From: JAJRPT01 sp964465945
Lineage (GTDB): Bacteria > Bacteroidota > Ignavibacteria > Kapaibacteriales > UBA2268
Assembly: GCA_964465945.1 (NCBI GenBank)
Contig: CAYXMM010000001.1
Location: 248,001-312,000 of the forward strand
DNA: 64,000 bases
Reading direction: 5' to 3'
This document shows, piece by piece, positions 50,020 through 58,996 of the stretch. The translations under genes and the position numbers were made by a program. A model generated the notes under the pieces. That model was not told the DNA's origin, ran no database searches, and was given only the letters and a program-made list of their open reading frames with translations. How positions within the stretch are numbered: the first letter of the stretch is position 1; every line of letters starts with the position of its first letter.

Positions 50020-51023
50020 TTAATATTTCCAAAAAATAATTCTTCATACTTTTTTGCTATAATCACACTTCCAAAATTATTAACAACATAATTTCGATTT
50101 AATATAGCCTTATTTATTTTTTCTTCATTACTTAATTTGCTCCAAAATATAATTCCAGCAATAAAATCATCTTCAGAATTATACCCCCAACTATTCCAAA
50201 ACTCTTTTATTTTAGAATTTTGCCACATATTATAAAACCCTTCCAAACCAGATAACATTCCTTCCGCAAATGAATAATGAAAAGATTCATCATCACTATA
50301 ACTTAGAATAATATCATTCTTTTGCAATATATTAGCAATTTCATTTCTTTCTTTATCTTTATCCTCTAATTGAATTCTCTGAGTTATAGTAACAAAATCA
50401 CTTAAATTTAACTTAATAATTTCATTATTTAATTCAACCTTTTGCTTATCAGATAAATCACTTTTTACCGCAATAATATTTAATTTAAAATTATTATCTA
50501 TTTTAATTAATTTATTAAACATATTAACTAATTTAATATATCCCTTTCTTTCATTAAAATCGACGCTTATAGCACATATATTTTTACCATAATTAATTTT
50601 ATTATTTGGGAACGAATTAATATTAATAGCATTTGGAATAGTAATTGTTTTAACTAATTTATTTATTTTATTATTAAAATCATTTTCATAAACAGAATTA
50701 ACAAAAATTAACTGATTAATATTAGACCAATTAATTAAATTCATATATTTAGAATCAATTTCATATCTATGTAAACGGACAAAAACCTTCCTATCTTTCC
50801 AATTCTTTTTAGAAATATGCCAAGCAAACTTATTCGCCCATTCATTCCAAATCACTTTACCCTTAACCTTAAAATGCCAATAGTCGCTACTACGTTCCAC
50901 AAAAAGATATTGAATTTTATACTTTTTCTCAAGTTCAACAAGAATAGGCTCAGCAAAATGATGATTATTATGCTTACAAATGAAAGTTAAATCGTAGTTT
51001 TTTTTATTTTGGAAGAACATCAA
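50016..51023 (-). CDS. Glycosyltransferase
   Basis: 335 residues resembling GT4-type transferases of O-antigen loci. It opens with FICKHNNHHFAEPILVELEKKYKIQYLF, and the C-terminal domain has KNICAISVDFNERKGYIKLVNMF and FHYSFAEGMLSGLEGFYNMW, the latter in the place of the donor-binding E-x7-E motif. Overlaps its neighbours by four bases on both sides. Substrates unknown. Confidence 0.7.
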   Translation of the reverse strand: MMFFQNKKNYDLTFICKHNNHHFAEPILVELEKKYKIQYLFVERSSDYWHFKVKGKVIWNEWANKFAWHISKKNWKDRKVFVRLHRYEIDSKYMNLINWSNINQLIFVNSVYENDFNNKINKLVKTITIPNAININSFPNNKINYGKNICAISVDFNERKGYIKLVNMFNKLIKIDNNFKLNIIAVKSDLSDKQKVELNNEIIKLNLSDFVTITQRIQLEDKDKERNEIANILQKNDIILSYSDDESFHYSFAEGMLSGLEGFYNMWQNSKIKEFWNSWGYNSEDDFIAGIIFWSKLSNEEKINKAILNRNYVVNNFGSVIIAKKYEELFFGNIN

Positions 51024-52189
51024 GTGGTTAGTTGTAACATTTCATGTATTATTGTATTGTATTGACGAGCATGCTCATTCCAATCAAATTGCTTCATTTC
51101 TTCTTCAACATCAGGACCAACAACATTGATTTTAAAGTAATTTAATATTTTATCTTGCAACTCTTGTGTGTTTTTTGCTGTATATAGCTGATAATAACTA
51201 TTAATATTCCATTTACTCTTTAATATTTCTTCTGTACCTCCAACATTAGTAGCAATTATTGGGCAATACGAGAATAATGCGTCCAGAACGCTTGTAGGTA
51301 ACCCCTCGGTATAACTGGGATTAATAAATAAAGGTTTTTGTTTTAAAACTGCAATAAGTTCTCTATGTTTTAACTTACCAATAAAATTTATATTTTTGAG
51401 ATTAAACTTATTTGCTAATCCTTCTAACTTACTTTTATATTCACCATCACCAATTATATGTAGCATAAAAGTACTATCTAATTTACTTAAAACTTCAATT
51501 ATATCTTGAACACCTTTTCCATCTATTAGCCGTCCAGCAAAAACTATATTTTTTTTCCATTTATACTTATCAAAGTATTCCGACTTTTTAATGCTTGCGA
51601 AATATTCTTTATCAACTCCTCTGTAAATTAAATCAATTCTCTTTTTGATATTGAACTTTTCTCTTAAAAATGTTTTTCCCGCCTCAGAAACACAAACTAT
51701 TCTATTCGATAGTTTTAGAGTTAATTTTCCAAGAGTTTGCATATAAAATTTATTCACTAACGATACAATTTTGCTATCAAGTTTTGAATAATCACTTCCA
51801 TGTTCTACGTGAATTAATTTTATTGATGAAAGACGAAATTTTGCAAACAAAGTCCCTAAGGTTGTATTAACAAAGAACATAGTTCTTGTCATTACCACAC
51901 TATAGTCCTGCATGTAAAGTTCTATTAACATCTTATAAAACTGAAGCTTCCAAAATTTTGGAAAAGGAAAGTTATTAACTATAAAAAAGGCAGGATATCT
52001 TAATACTAAGACATCGTTATGAATGTATTCGGACGAAAGTGCATTTTCAGTATTTGGTGTGAATATAGTAATTTCATAATTATCATAATTTTTTGATAAA
52101 TACTTAACGAAGTTATCGACGTGACTTTCCAAACCCCCTGTATGCGGTAAAAAATTACCTGGAAAAACAATTAATTTAATTTTCTCCAT
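51020..52189 (-). CDS. Glycosyltransferase family 4
   Basis: 389 residues, classical GT4: LIVFPGNFLPHTGGLESHVDNFV at the start (acceptor-side GGxE loop), KKNIVFAGRLIDGKGVQDIIEVLSKL in the middle, and INPSYTEGLPTSVLDALFSYCPIIATNVGG containing the donor-binding motif. It is longer and more complete than the neighbouring transferases. Overlaps the epimerase gene upstream by 14 bases. Confidence 0.9.
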   Translation of the reverse strand: MEKIKLIVFPGNFLPHTGGLESHVDNFVKYLSKNYDNYEITIFTPNTENALSSEYIHNDVLVLRYPAFFIVNNFPFPKFWKLQFYKMLIELYMQDYSVVMTRTMFFVNTTLGTLFAKFRLSSIKLIHVEHGSDYSKLDSKIVSLVNKFYMQTLGKLTLKLSNRIVCVSEAGKTFLREKFNIKKRIDLIYRGVDKEYFASIKKSEYFDKYKWKKNIVFAGRLIDGKGVQDIIEVLSKLDSTFMLHIIGDGEYKSKLEGLANKFNLKNINFIGKLKHRELIAVLKQKPLFINPSYTEGLPTSVLDALFSYCPIIATNVGGTEEILKSKWNINSYYQLYTAKNTQELQDKILNYFKINVVGPDVEEEMKQFDWNEHARQYNTIIHEMLQLTT

Positions 52190-53228
52190 AATAATCTAAA
52201 TACCAATCTATGAATTTCTTCACACCATATTTAATGCTTGTTTCTGGCTTATAACCAACAGCATTCATCAAAGACCTGACATCTGCATTTGATGCTGGAA
52301 CATCGCCATGTTGCATTGGTAGAAAATTTTTCTTTGCTATTTTTCCTAAATTTCTCTCTATTTCTTCTATAAAATACATCAACTCAACCGGGTCATTATT
52401 ACCAATATTATATAATGAGTAAGGTGCATAACTTTTAGCTGCCCCGTCAGTATCTTTCCAATCTTTATCCCCAACAGGAATTTTATTTAGCACTTTAAAA
52501 ATCCCTTCAACAATATCATCTATATAAGTAAAATCTCTAATCATCTTACCTTCATTATAAATATCAATAGTTTCATTAGCAAGAATTTTCTTTGTAAATA
52601 TAAACAGCGCCATATCTGGCCTACCCCAAGGTCCATAAGCACTAAAAAATCTCAACCCAGTTGTAGGCAAGTTATATAAAGAAGAGTAAGAATGCGCCAT
52701 TAATTCATTAGCTTTTTTGCTCGCAGCATATAAAGATAGTGGATGATCTACATTGTGATCCACTGAAAAAGGAATTGTTCTATTAGCACCATAAACAGAT
52801 CCAGAAGAAGCGTAAACAAGATGCTTAATATTATAATTTTTACAACCTTCTAGTATATTTAGAAATCCAGAAATATTAAAATCAATATAATCATGTGGAT
52901 GAGTTAAAGAATGTCTAACACCTGCTTGTGCTGCAAGATTGACTACATAATCAAAATTTTGCTCCTTAAATAGGAGTGCTATTGCTTCTCTATCAGTTAA
53001 ATCCAACTTTATAAACTTATAATTTTTATATTTACTACTTTGACAGAGTTTATTGTACTCAATATCTTGTTTTTCAATACCATTATTTTGGAGACGATCA
53101 TATTTTAAATTTACATCATAGTAATCATTAATTATATCTAAACCAATAATTTCGCAATTCTCATTTAGAAAACGTTCAACTAAATGATAGCCAATAAATC
53201 CTGCCGTCCCAGTTATTAATATTTTCAT
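52176..53228 (-). CDS. NAD-dependent epimerase, UDP-glucuronate 4-epimerase type
   Basis: 350 residues of the extended SDR family. The Rossmann motif GTAGFIGYHLVERF (about 7-20), DIINDYYDVNLKYDRL, VNLAAQAGVRHSLTHPHDYID and YASSGSVYGA with catalytic YAASKKANE are the marks of UDP-glucuronate 4-epimerases of the LspL/GlcAE type, which make UDP-GalA. C-terminal QHGDVPASNADV also matches. Activity on UDP-GlcNAcA derivatives is possible in this cluster. Starts on the last base of the flippase gene. Confidence 0.88.
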   Translation of the reverse strand: MKILITGTAGFIGYHLVERFLNENCEIIGLDIINDYYDVNLKYDRLQNNGIEKQDIEYNKLCQSSKYKNYKFIKLDLTDREAIALLFKEQNFDYVVNLAAQAGVRHSLTHPHDYIDFNISGFLNILEGCKNYNIKHLVYASSGSVYGANRTIPFSVDHNVDHPLSLYAASKKANELMAHSYSSLYNLPTTGLRFFSAYGPWGRPDMALFIFTKKILANETIDIYNEGKMIRDFTYIDDIVEGIFKVLNKIPVGDKDWKDTDGAAKSYAPYSLYNIGNNDPVELMYFIEEIERNLGKIAKKNFLPMQHGDVPASNADVRSLMNAVGYKPETSIKYGVKKFIDWYLDYYGEN

Positions 53229-54490
53229 TATACCGACTTTAATATTTTATATATTGTGTAATTATGTAATAAATTGTAAATACTACTTGATATTGTGAGG
53301 GCTATAATCATTGTATGAAAATCAAACCTAAATAAGAACAATGATGAAAATTGGATTATAAAGCCAATACCAACTAATAGAAATGAAATTTCTTGTTTAT
53401 TTAATATTAAAAGTGTAGTATTTAATGGAGTATGTAAAAACTCAAAAATTTTTGATATTACATAAATTTGTAAAATCCATGCAACTTCGGTCCAGTTTTT
53501 ACCTAAAAATATTTCAACTATATAGCCAGATGTTAAAATTATTAGTACACTTGGAATTATTATTAACATAGTTAATTTTTTAAATGTATTTCTATATAAA
53601 ACTATCATTTCTTTTCTATTTGTATTATACAAATCCGATGCCGACTTAAAATAAACTTGTGCAATAGAACCAGTTAACAAACTCAACGGAGCATTCACTA
53701 TTATTAAAGCCATTGAATAATAACCAGTGTATTCAACCCCATGATATTTTGTTATAAAAAAAATTGGCAATTGAAGTAAGGAAGTATATAAAAATGCTGC
53801 AGGTGTTTCGAAATATAAAAATTTTATGTTTTTGATGAAATGACTTCGTAATACACTTATTTTAAAGCTAAACTTTACAATATTCTGCTTCAATGCAATT
53901 GCACTTGATATAAAAAATGCTAATAACTGACCAACTAAAAGACTATAAAATTTTGGTGAAATTAGCCCAAATCCAATTTGAGAAGTACTATATATTACTT
54001 GATATGCAATATTATTGTTTGCTATGCCCTTGTAATTTTTGTTAGTCAAATATATATTCCTACTAATTAAAAATACTCCTGAACCAAATAATAAAAATAT
54101 TAAAGTATATTTATACTCTAATAAACTTTGAGCATTTAGCAAATTTAAGACAGAATTACCAAAGTACATTAATAGTATAAATATTAAAAAACTTGTAAAA
54201 AATAGAATAACCACATTTAAACTAATTATTTCATCACGCTCTAACTTCTTATTGTATAAAATTATAACTCTGTCATAACTAAACAGCGAGATAGTAGAAA
54301 AAATATATAATACAGATAGTGATAATTGAAATAATCCATATTCTTCGGGCAAATATATTCTAGATATTACAGGTACAGAAATAAATGCTATTACAAATGA
54401 TATAGAAGAACCAGTAAATAAATTTAATACTGCCTTTGAATATTCATTTTCTAAATCTACAATTCTATGTTTCTTTAAAAATGCTTTAAT
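53228..54490 (-). CDS. wzx: O-antigen flippase (Wzx family), non-standard start codon
   Basis: About 420 residues if translation begins at the ATT (54490-54488) right after the stop of the upstream gene; a TTG at 54352 gives only 374 residues and cuts off the first helix. The frame upstream of 54352 is open and reads KAFLKKHRIVDLENEYSK, then AVLNLFTGSSISFVIAFISV and PVISRIYLPEEYGLFQ, the expected Wzx N-terminus. No ATG, GTG or TTG lies in this stretch. About 12 membrane helices follow. It moves undecaprenyl-linked repeat units across the inner membrane. Confidence 0.8.
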   Translation of the reverse strand: MKAFLKKHRIVDLENEYSKAVLNLFTGSSISFVIAFISVPVISRIYLPEEYGLFQLSLSVLYIFSTISLFSYDRVIILYNKKLERDEIISLNVVILFFTSFLIFILLMYFGNSVLNLLNAQSLLEYKYTLIFLLFGSGVFLISRNIYLTNKNYKGIANNNIAYQVIYSTSQIGFGLISPKFYSLLVGQLLAFFISSAIALKQNIVKFSFKISVLRSHFIKNIKFLYFETPAAFLYTSLLQLPIFFITKYHGVEYTGYYSMALIIVNAPLSLLTGSIAQVYFKSASDLYNTNRKEMIVLYRNTFKKLTMLIIIPSVLIILTSGYIVEIFLGKNWTEVAWILQIYVISKIFEFLHTPLNTTLLILNKQEISFLLVGIGFIIQFSSLFLFRFDFHTMIIALTISSSIYNLLHNYTIYKILKSV

Positions 54491-55684
54491 TTAATTCGAT
54501 TGTTTTGTATAATACTTATTAATGTAATCTATATATTTTAAAAGTGCAACATTTACCTGTTTTAAAAACCACTTTCTACCATTTTCTCCTATTTTTTTGT
54601 ACTTATTTGGATCTTTAATATAATTATTTAACTGTTCTTCTATTTCTACCTCTGAATATGCATTCATTATCTCATATAATTCAAGCCATTGTTTTTTTGA
54701 ATCTTCTTCATCTCTATGTGCTAATATTGGTTTTGCTCCTACTAATGCCTCGTAAAGCACGCCACTTGTATTCCAACTATGAGTAAATTCGGCACACACT
54801 AAATCACAAACCATTAAGCCTGCCATTAAGTCTTTTCTCTTCATTTTTGGAAACCATACTACATGATTTTCAATATTTAAGTCTTTTATTAATTGTTTAC
54901 TAGGTTCTATATCGTGCCCATATTCTAAAAAAATTAACCTTACTTTTAAGTCTTTGTTTTTTTCTACAAGTTTTGCATATCCTCTTATTAGCTTATCTGT
55001 TCCTTTATTTGCTGGATCTTCTAAACTCTTATTATGCCAATAATGCCTGCTATGCGACAATATTAGTAAATCATTTTCTTTTCTTAGTTTTTTAAATTCC
55101 TGACCATATTTCGATATATTTAATAAATTGCCCAAATTATTTTTATCATAATCTGGATAATAAATCATTGGCATCATCTCTTCCCAGCGAATATGGTTTT
55201 TATTCAAATAATTTAATCGGTTTTCATACATATCGTTTGTATATGTCATGTGCACTATTTTTGCATAAGGGACACCCTTTTTCTGAATCCATCTGACTCC
55301 AGCATTTATAAATATCCTTTTAAGGTTTATAGACTCAAAAATTGGTCTTCCCCAAATATCGCCTCCGAATGGTACAAATATATTTATTGGTAAATCTGCT
55401 TTTTTCAGAAATGCTGGAACAAATCCACAACAAATTATAAAACTACAATCTTTTAAATCTTCTCTTATCTTATTTTTAGAAGTATTAAAATACGAAATTG
55501 GATGTCCCCAATTCAATTGGTGTATAAAATTATTATATTTATCTTCAAATGTATCACATTCAGGTAAAAAATGACTTTGTTCGGCGTTTGTTAAAAAAAG
55601 ATGAGCATCAATATTTACATCTCTTAAATATCGCAATATCGAAAAAAAATTATTATTCATGTTGCCTATTAATGCTACTTTCAT
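54491..55684 (-). CDS. Glycosyltransferase, GT4-like
   Basis: 397 residues. N-terminal MKVALIGNMNNNFFSILRYLRDVNIDAHLFL, then ...FVPFGGDIWGRP.. and in the donor domain LILSHSRHYWHN and FTHSWNTSGVLYEALVGAKPILAH, typical of GT4 transferases of capsule/O-antigen clusters. Its stop codon TAA directly abuts the proposed ATT start of wzx in the same frame. Overlaps the hisF-like gene by four bases. Specificity unknown. Confidence 0.8.
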   Translation of the reverse strand: MKVALIGNMNNNFFSILRYLRDVNIDAHLFLTNAEQSHFLPECDTFEDKYNNFIHQLNWGHPISYFNTSKNKIREDLKDCSFIICCGFVPAFLKKADLPINIFVPFGGDIWGRPIFESINLKRIFINAGVRWIQKKGVPYAKIVHMTYTNDMYENRLNYLNKNHIRWEEMMPMIYYPDYDKNNLGNLLNISKYGQEFKKLRKENDLLILSHSRHYWHNKSLEDPANKGTDKLIRGYAKLVEKNKDLKVRLIFLEYGHDIEPSKQLIKDLNIENHVVWFPKMKRKDLMAGLMVCDLVCAEFTHSWNTSGVLYEALVGAKPILAHRDEEDSKKQWLELYEIMNAYSEVEIEEQLNNYIKDPNKYKKIGENGRKWFLKQVNVALLKYIDYINKYYTKQSN

Positions 55685-56433
55685 AAGTTTTTCAACTCCT
55701 CTGGAAAATTCACTAAAACACCAAAACCCTGCTTTTGATAAACTAACATGCTACCTAATGCACAAGCTTCTATGTTAGTTTTTTGAAATAATTCTTTTAC
55801 ATTGTCAACAGATTTTCCACCACCATGAGCTATAACTGGTATTTTTACATTCTGAACAATTTCTTTTACAATTTCTAAATCAAATCCTTCCCAAGTGCCT
55901 TCTAAATCTATATTTGTTAACAAAATCTCACCTGCTCCATTTTCTTCTGCTTGCTTTGCAATTTCTAATGGGGTATAACTAGTTCTTTTTCTACCACTAT
56001 TTGTATAAACTCTTTTTGTCCCAAATATGGTATTTTTGTAATCAATAGAAATTACTAATGCTTGACTACCATATTCTTCAACAATACTTTTTATTAAATC
56101 AATGTTATAATGAAAACTTGAATTTATTATTATTTTTTCAATACCTATTTTAAAAATATTTTTTACTGTCTGAAAATCCTTAATACCACCCCCATAAGAA
56201 AGTGGCATAAAGCATTCATTAGCAATATTTTCTAAGATTTTAAAATTTATATTTCTATTATCTATAGTTGCTCTAACATCTAAAAAACATAATTCATCAA
56301 CTTCTAATTCGTTAAAAATCCGTACTGTATTAATTGGGTCACCAATATAATTTATTTTTTTAAATTTTATTGTTTTTACTAGACTTTCATCAATTAATTG
56401 TAAGCATGGTATTATTCTTTTTTGGACTTTCAT
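55681..56433 (-). CDS. HisF-like cyclase subunit of the acetamidino-sugar pathway
   Basis: 250 residues with the (beta/alpha)8 HisF fold: KRIIPCLQLIDESLVKTIKFK, LPLSYGGGIKDFQTV-like GGGI, LVISIDYKNT and PVIAHGGGKSVDNVKEL. In histidine-pathway HisF the Asp after CL (IIPCLDV) is catalytic; here it is Gln12, while the second Asp (ISIDYK) is kept. That difference, and the neighbours hisH and wbpG, point to the HisF2 of B-band LPS clusters, which assists ammonia delivery rather than making imidazole. No other histidine gene is near. Confidence 0.85.
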   Translation of the reverse strand: MKVQKRIIPCLQLIDESLVKTIKFKKINYIGDPINTVRIFNELEVDELCFLDVRATIDNRNINFKILENIANECFMPLSYGGGIKDFQTVKNIFKIGIEKIIINSSFHYNIDLIKSIVEEYGSQALVISIDYKNTIFGTKRVYTNSGRKRTSYTPLEIAKQAEENGAGEILLTNIDLEGTWEGFDLEIVKEIVQNVKIPVIAHGGGKSVDNVKELFQKTNIEACALGSMLVYQKQGFGVLVNFPEELKNL

Positions 56434-57041
56434 AAATTTACAAAATTTTCAAATAATTTCAAACCAAACTTATGACTTTTTTCTGGATGAAATTGAACTC
56501 CCATTATATTACCATTACTAATTCCCGAATCAAAAACTTTATTTCCATATTGGGTTTGTAAAAGTGAATCTTTTGCATTTTCTACTTTCACATAATACGA
56601 ATGTACAAAATAAAATTTATAACTTTTATCAAATTCATAAACAAGCTTATGTTCTTTTGTTTTTGATACATAATTCCAACCCATGTGCGGTATTTTATAA
56701 TTTGATAATTCAAAATTAAATTTATGAGTGTAAGCTTTAATTAAACCAAGACCTTCTTCTGTACCCTCGTCACTACCATTTGTTAACAATTGCATTCCTA
56801 AACAAATTCCCAAGAGAAATTGATTTTCTTTTTTTGAAAATTCCTTTAGTATGTCAAATAAATCAAGTTCTTTTAAATTATTAATTGCTTTATCAAAAGA
56901 ACCAACTCCTGGCAATATGACTTTTTTAGATTCTAATATATCATTTTTATCATTGGTAACAACTGGCTTAATATTAAACCTTTTTAACATATTAATTACA
57001 GATCCTAAATTCCCCATACCATAATCAACTATTGATATCAA
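56430..57041 (-). CDS. HisH-like glutamine amidotransferase of the acetamidino-sugar pathway
   Basis: 203 residues, class I glutaminase: VDYGMGNLGSVINMLKRF, oxyanion region LPGVGSFDKAINNL, nucleophile Cys80 in LLGICLGMQLL, and the His/Glu of the triad in MGVQFHPEKSH. It releases ammonia for the partner enzyme. Sandwiched with four-base overlaps between hisF-like and wbpG genes, so the three are translated together. It cannot be told from histidine-pathway HisH by motif alone; context decides. Confidence 0.87.
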   Translation of the reverse strand: MISIVDYGMGNLGSVINMLKRFNIKPVVTNDKNDILESKKVILPGVGSFDKAINNLKELDLFDILKEFSKKENQFLLGICLGMQLLTNGSDEGTEEGLGLIKAYTHKFNFELSNYKIPHMGWNYVSKTKEHKLVYEFDKSYKFYFVHSYYVKVENAKDSLLQTQYGNKVFDSGISNGNIMGVQFHPEKSHKFGLKLFENFVNL

Positions 57042-58195
57042 TTTTTATTTACCTCACTTGGAAAACAATATTTTAAATAAAAGCTATAAGGCACTAAATT
57101 TGATTTTGCTAGTATAAAAAATAAAGGTCTTAATCTTTCAAATGTTTTTTTATAAGTTTTAAACTCGTACCAATATCTTGGTTTTTCTTTCATTTTAGAT
57201 TCATATTCTTCTTTTGTAATACCTAATCTTTTACAAAAATATTCTACAATTTCTGGTTCTTTATATGGCTCTTTATTATAATATTCATTTATAGCTTCTT
57301 CTCTATCCATTTTACCATTTCTAACCATTGCAGATAGAGTATTATTACGATAATCAATATTAAATTTAGGTGGCAAATAAAAACTATGTGAATAAGTGCA
57401 TATTCTGTTTTCTAAGTGATGTCCTCCATAATATATCCATCCAAAGTTTTTAGAAAGAAATTCTTGAGCATCTTTTTTGTTATAATTTATATACCATAAT
57501 GGTCTAATTTTTTTAATTTTTAAAAACATTATCCATTTTAAAAAAGCAGTAATAGTCATTAATGGATATGTTTTCATTTTTTTATTACCATACTTTTTAT
57601 GAATTTCTTTAATATATTTGCCATCAAAATAATTTTTTCCTAATGGAGAAATACCTTCTTCTAAAAATGAATGACCCTCTAATACATATTTTACTTTATA
57701 TTTCGAAGCTGCTCTATACATAACTTCTGCTAAAGCTAAATCTGTGGCTGCATCCATTTCTGGAACACCCGCTAAAAAAAATGATCTAAAAATATCATCA
57801 GATTCTTTGTTGTCTATTACATGTGTATATAAATCAATATTTAATTTATTTAACATTTTTCGAATATTTTCCGTAGCTATTGAGGTATTCCAAGTATTAT
57901 CATAATGAACTGCTAAAGGTCTCAGTCCATTTTCAATTGCCCAATATAACATATAAGAAGAGTCTGTTCCTCCACTAACACCAATAATACAATCGTATTT
58001 TTTGTTCTTACCTTCTTTTTTAATATCTTTTAAAATTTCTTGAATTTTTTGATCACCTTTTACTTTTCCCGTACCATACTGTTTTACTAAGTCATCCAAC
58101 ATTATACAATAATTACAAACTCCTTCTTTATTAAATGAAATTGAAGGAGTTCTTTCATCATATATACATCTAGAACATATTTTTAAACTTAACAT
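57038..58195 (-). CDS. wbpG: N-acetyl sugar amidotransferase (WbpG/PseA family)
   Basis: 385 residues. The N-terminal four-cysteine zinc-like motif (Cys7, Cys10, Cys27, Cys30: LKICSRCIYDERTPSISF and CNYC) precedes an ATP-pyrophosphatase PP-loop IIGVSGGTDSSYML (71-84). Also YILEGHSFLEEGISPLG-type segment and YYGGHHLENR match WbpG. With HisH2 and HisF2 it converts an acetamido to an acetamidino group on UDP-ManNAc3NAcA in P. aeruginosa. A PseA role (pseudaminic acid amidination) is less likely because WbpB and WbpI homologs are in the same operon. Confidence 0.9.
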   Translation of the reverse strand: MLSLKICSRCIYDERTPSISFNKEGVCNYCIMLDDLVKQYGTGKVKGDQKIQEILKDIKKEGKNKKYDCIIGVSGGTDSSYMLYWAIENGLRPLAVHYDNTWNTSIATENIRKMLNKLNIDLYTHVIDNKESDDIFRSFFLAGVPEMDAATDLALAEVMYRAASKYKVKYVLEGHSFLEEGISPLGKNYFDGKYIKEIHKKYGNKKMKTYPLMTITAFLKWIMFLKIKKIRPLWYINYNKKDAQEFLSKNFGWIYYGGHHLENRICTYSHSFYLPPKFNIDYRNNTLSAMVRNGKMDREEAINEYYNKEPYKEPEIVEYFCKRLGITKEEYESKMKEKPRYWYEFKTYKKTFERLRPLFFILAKSNLVPYSFYLKYCFPSEVNKN

Positions 58196-58206
58196 CTATA
58201 AATTAA

Positions 58207-58968
58207 TTATAATATAGTAATTATTGCACGCATTGGTGTTAAATTAGATTTTTCTATTTTATATCCTGAAGTTCCAAAAACTTCCTTAAAAGCAATTGCT
58301 TCACCTGGCGACTCTGACCAAGTAAACTCATCCATTAAAATGACTGACCCTGGTATTAAATGATTTTTTATAGCTTCTAAAGCAGATTTTGTTGGATTAT
58401 ATAAACCCATATCGAAATAAGCCAATGCTACTATAGTCTCAGGATGTTTATCAAAGTATTCTTTGGAAGTAAATGTTACATCTCCTTTAACTAATCTGTG
58501 TAAACCTTTGATATGACCTAAAATATTATTTTCTTCATGAATTTCTAGTAATTCTTTTAAATATCCTTCATACTCAGCAAATGTTTTATAATTTTCTTCT
58601 GTAAAAACAGCTCCTTTAATATCATTTTCAGAGAAATTACTATAACCATCAAAAGTGTCAAAGCCAATTATCCTTCTTGTTTTGTTAAAAGGCTCATAAA
58701 TTGCTCTTAAATTTTCAAATACTACTAAGTTTTGTCCAAATCTTGTTCCAAACTCAAAAATATCTCCCGGTATATCTTTTATTCTTAAATATAAATCATT
58801 TAAAACCAAAAACTTTACAAGAAAAGATCCTCTAATAAAGAGACCTAATTGCGTCATAAGCTCATCTATTGGAAGAGGAGTATTTATAAACAATTCTTCT
58901 AACTTAATTCTAGCATCAAATTGATTTGGGCTTGAATTCGATTCATTCTTTGAATATGTACTTTTCAT
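58207..58968 (-). CDS. TylF/MycF-type methyltransferase-like protein
   Basis: 253 residues. The PGDIFEFGTRFGQNLVVFENL, RRIIGFDTFDGYSNFSEND and ALAYFDMGLYNPTKSALEAI.. PGSVILMDEFTWSESPGEAIAF motifs are those of the macrocin O-methyltransferase (TylF) clan, which in O-antigen clusters is often of unknown specificity. The usual E-x-G SAM motif appears as EFGTRFG. It starts 28 bases after the beta-propeller gene and 11 bases before wbpG. Whether it methylates a sugar is not known. Confidence 0.75.
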   Translation of the reverse strand: MKSTYSKNESNSSPNQFDARIKLEELFINTPLPIDELMTQLGLFIRGSFLVKFLVLNDLYLRIKDIPGDIFEFGTRFGQNLVVFENLRAIYEPFNKTRRIIGFDTFDGYSNFSENDIKGAVFTEENYKTFAEYEGYLKELLEIHEENNILGHIKGLHRLVKGDVTFTSKEYFDKHPETIVALAYFDMGLYNPTKSALEAIKNHLIPGSVILMDEFTWSESPGEAIAFKEVFGTSGYKIEKSNLTPMRAIITIL

Positions 58969-58996
58969 ATTAATTTTATTTTTATTTAATAAAACG

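Noticed and set aside
53228..54352. 374-residue flippase starting at TTG 54352
   Set aside because: This would delete the first transmembrane helix, which is encoded in frame upstream; a start near 54490 is more plausible.
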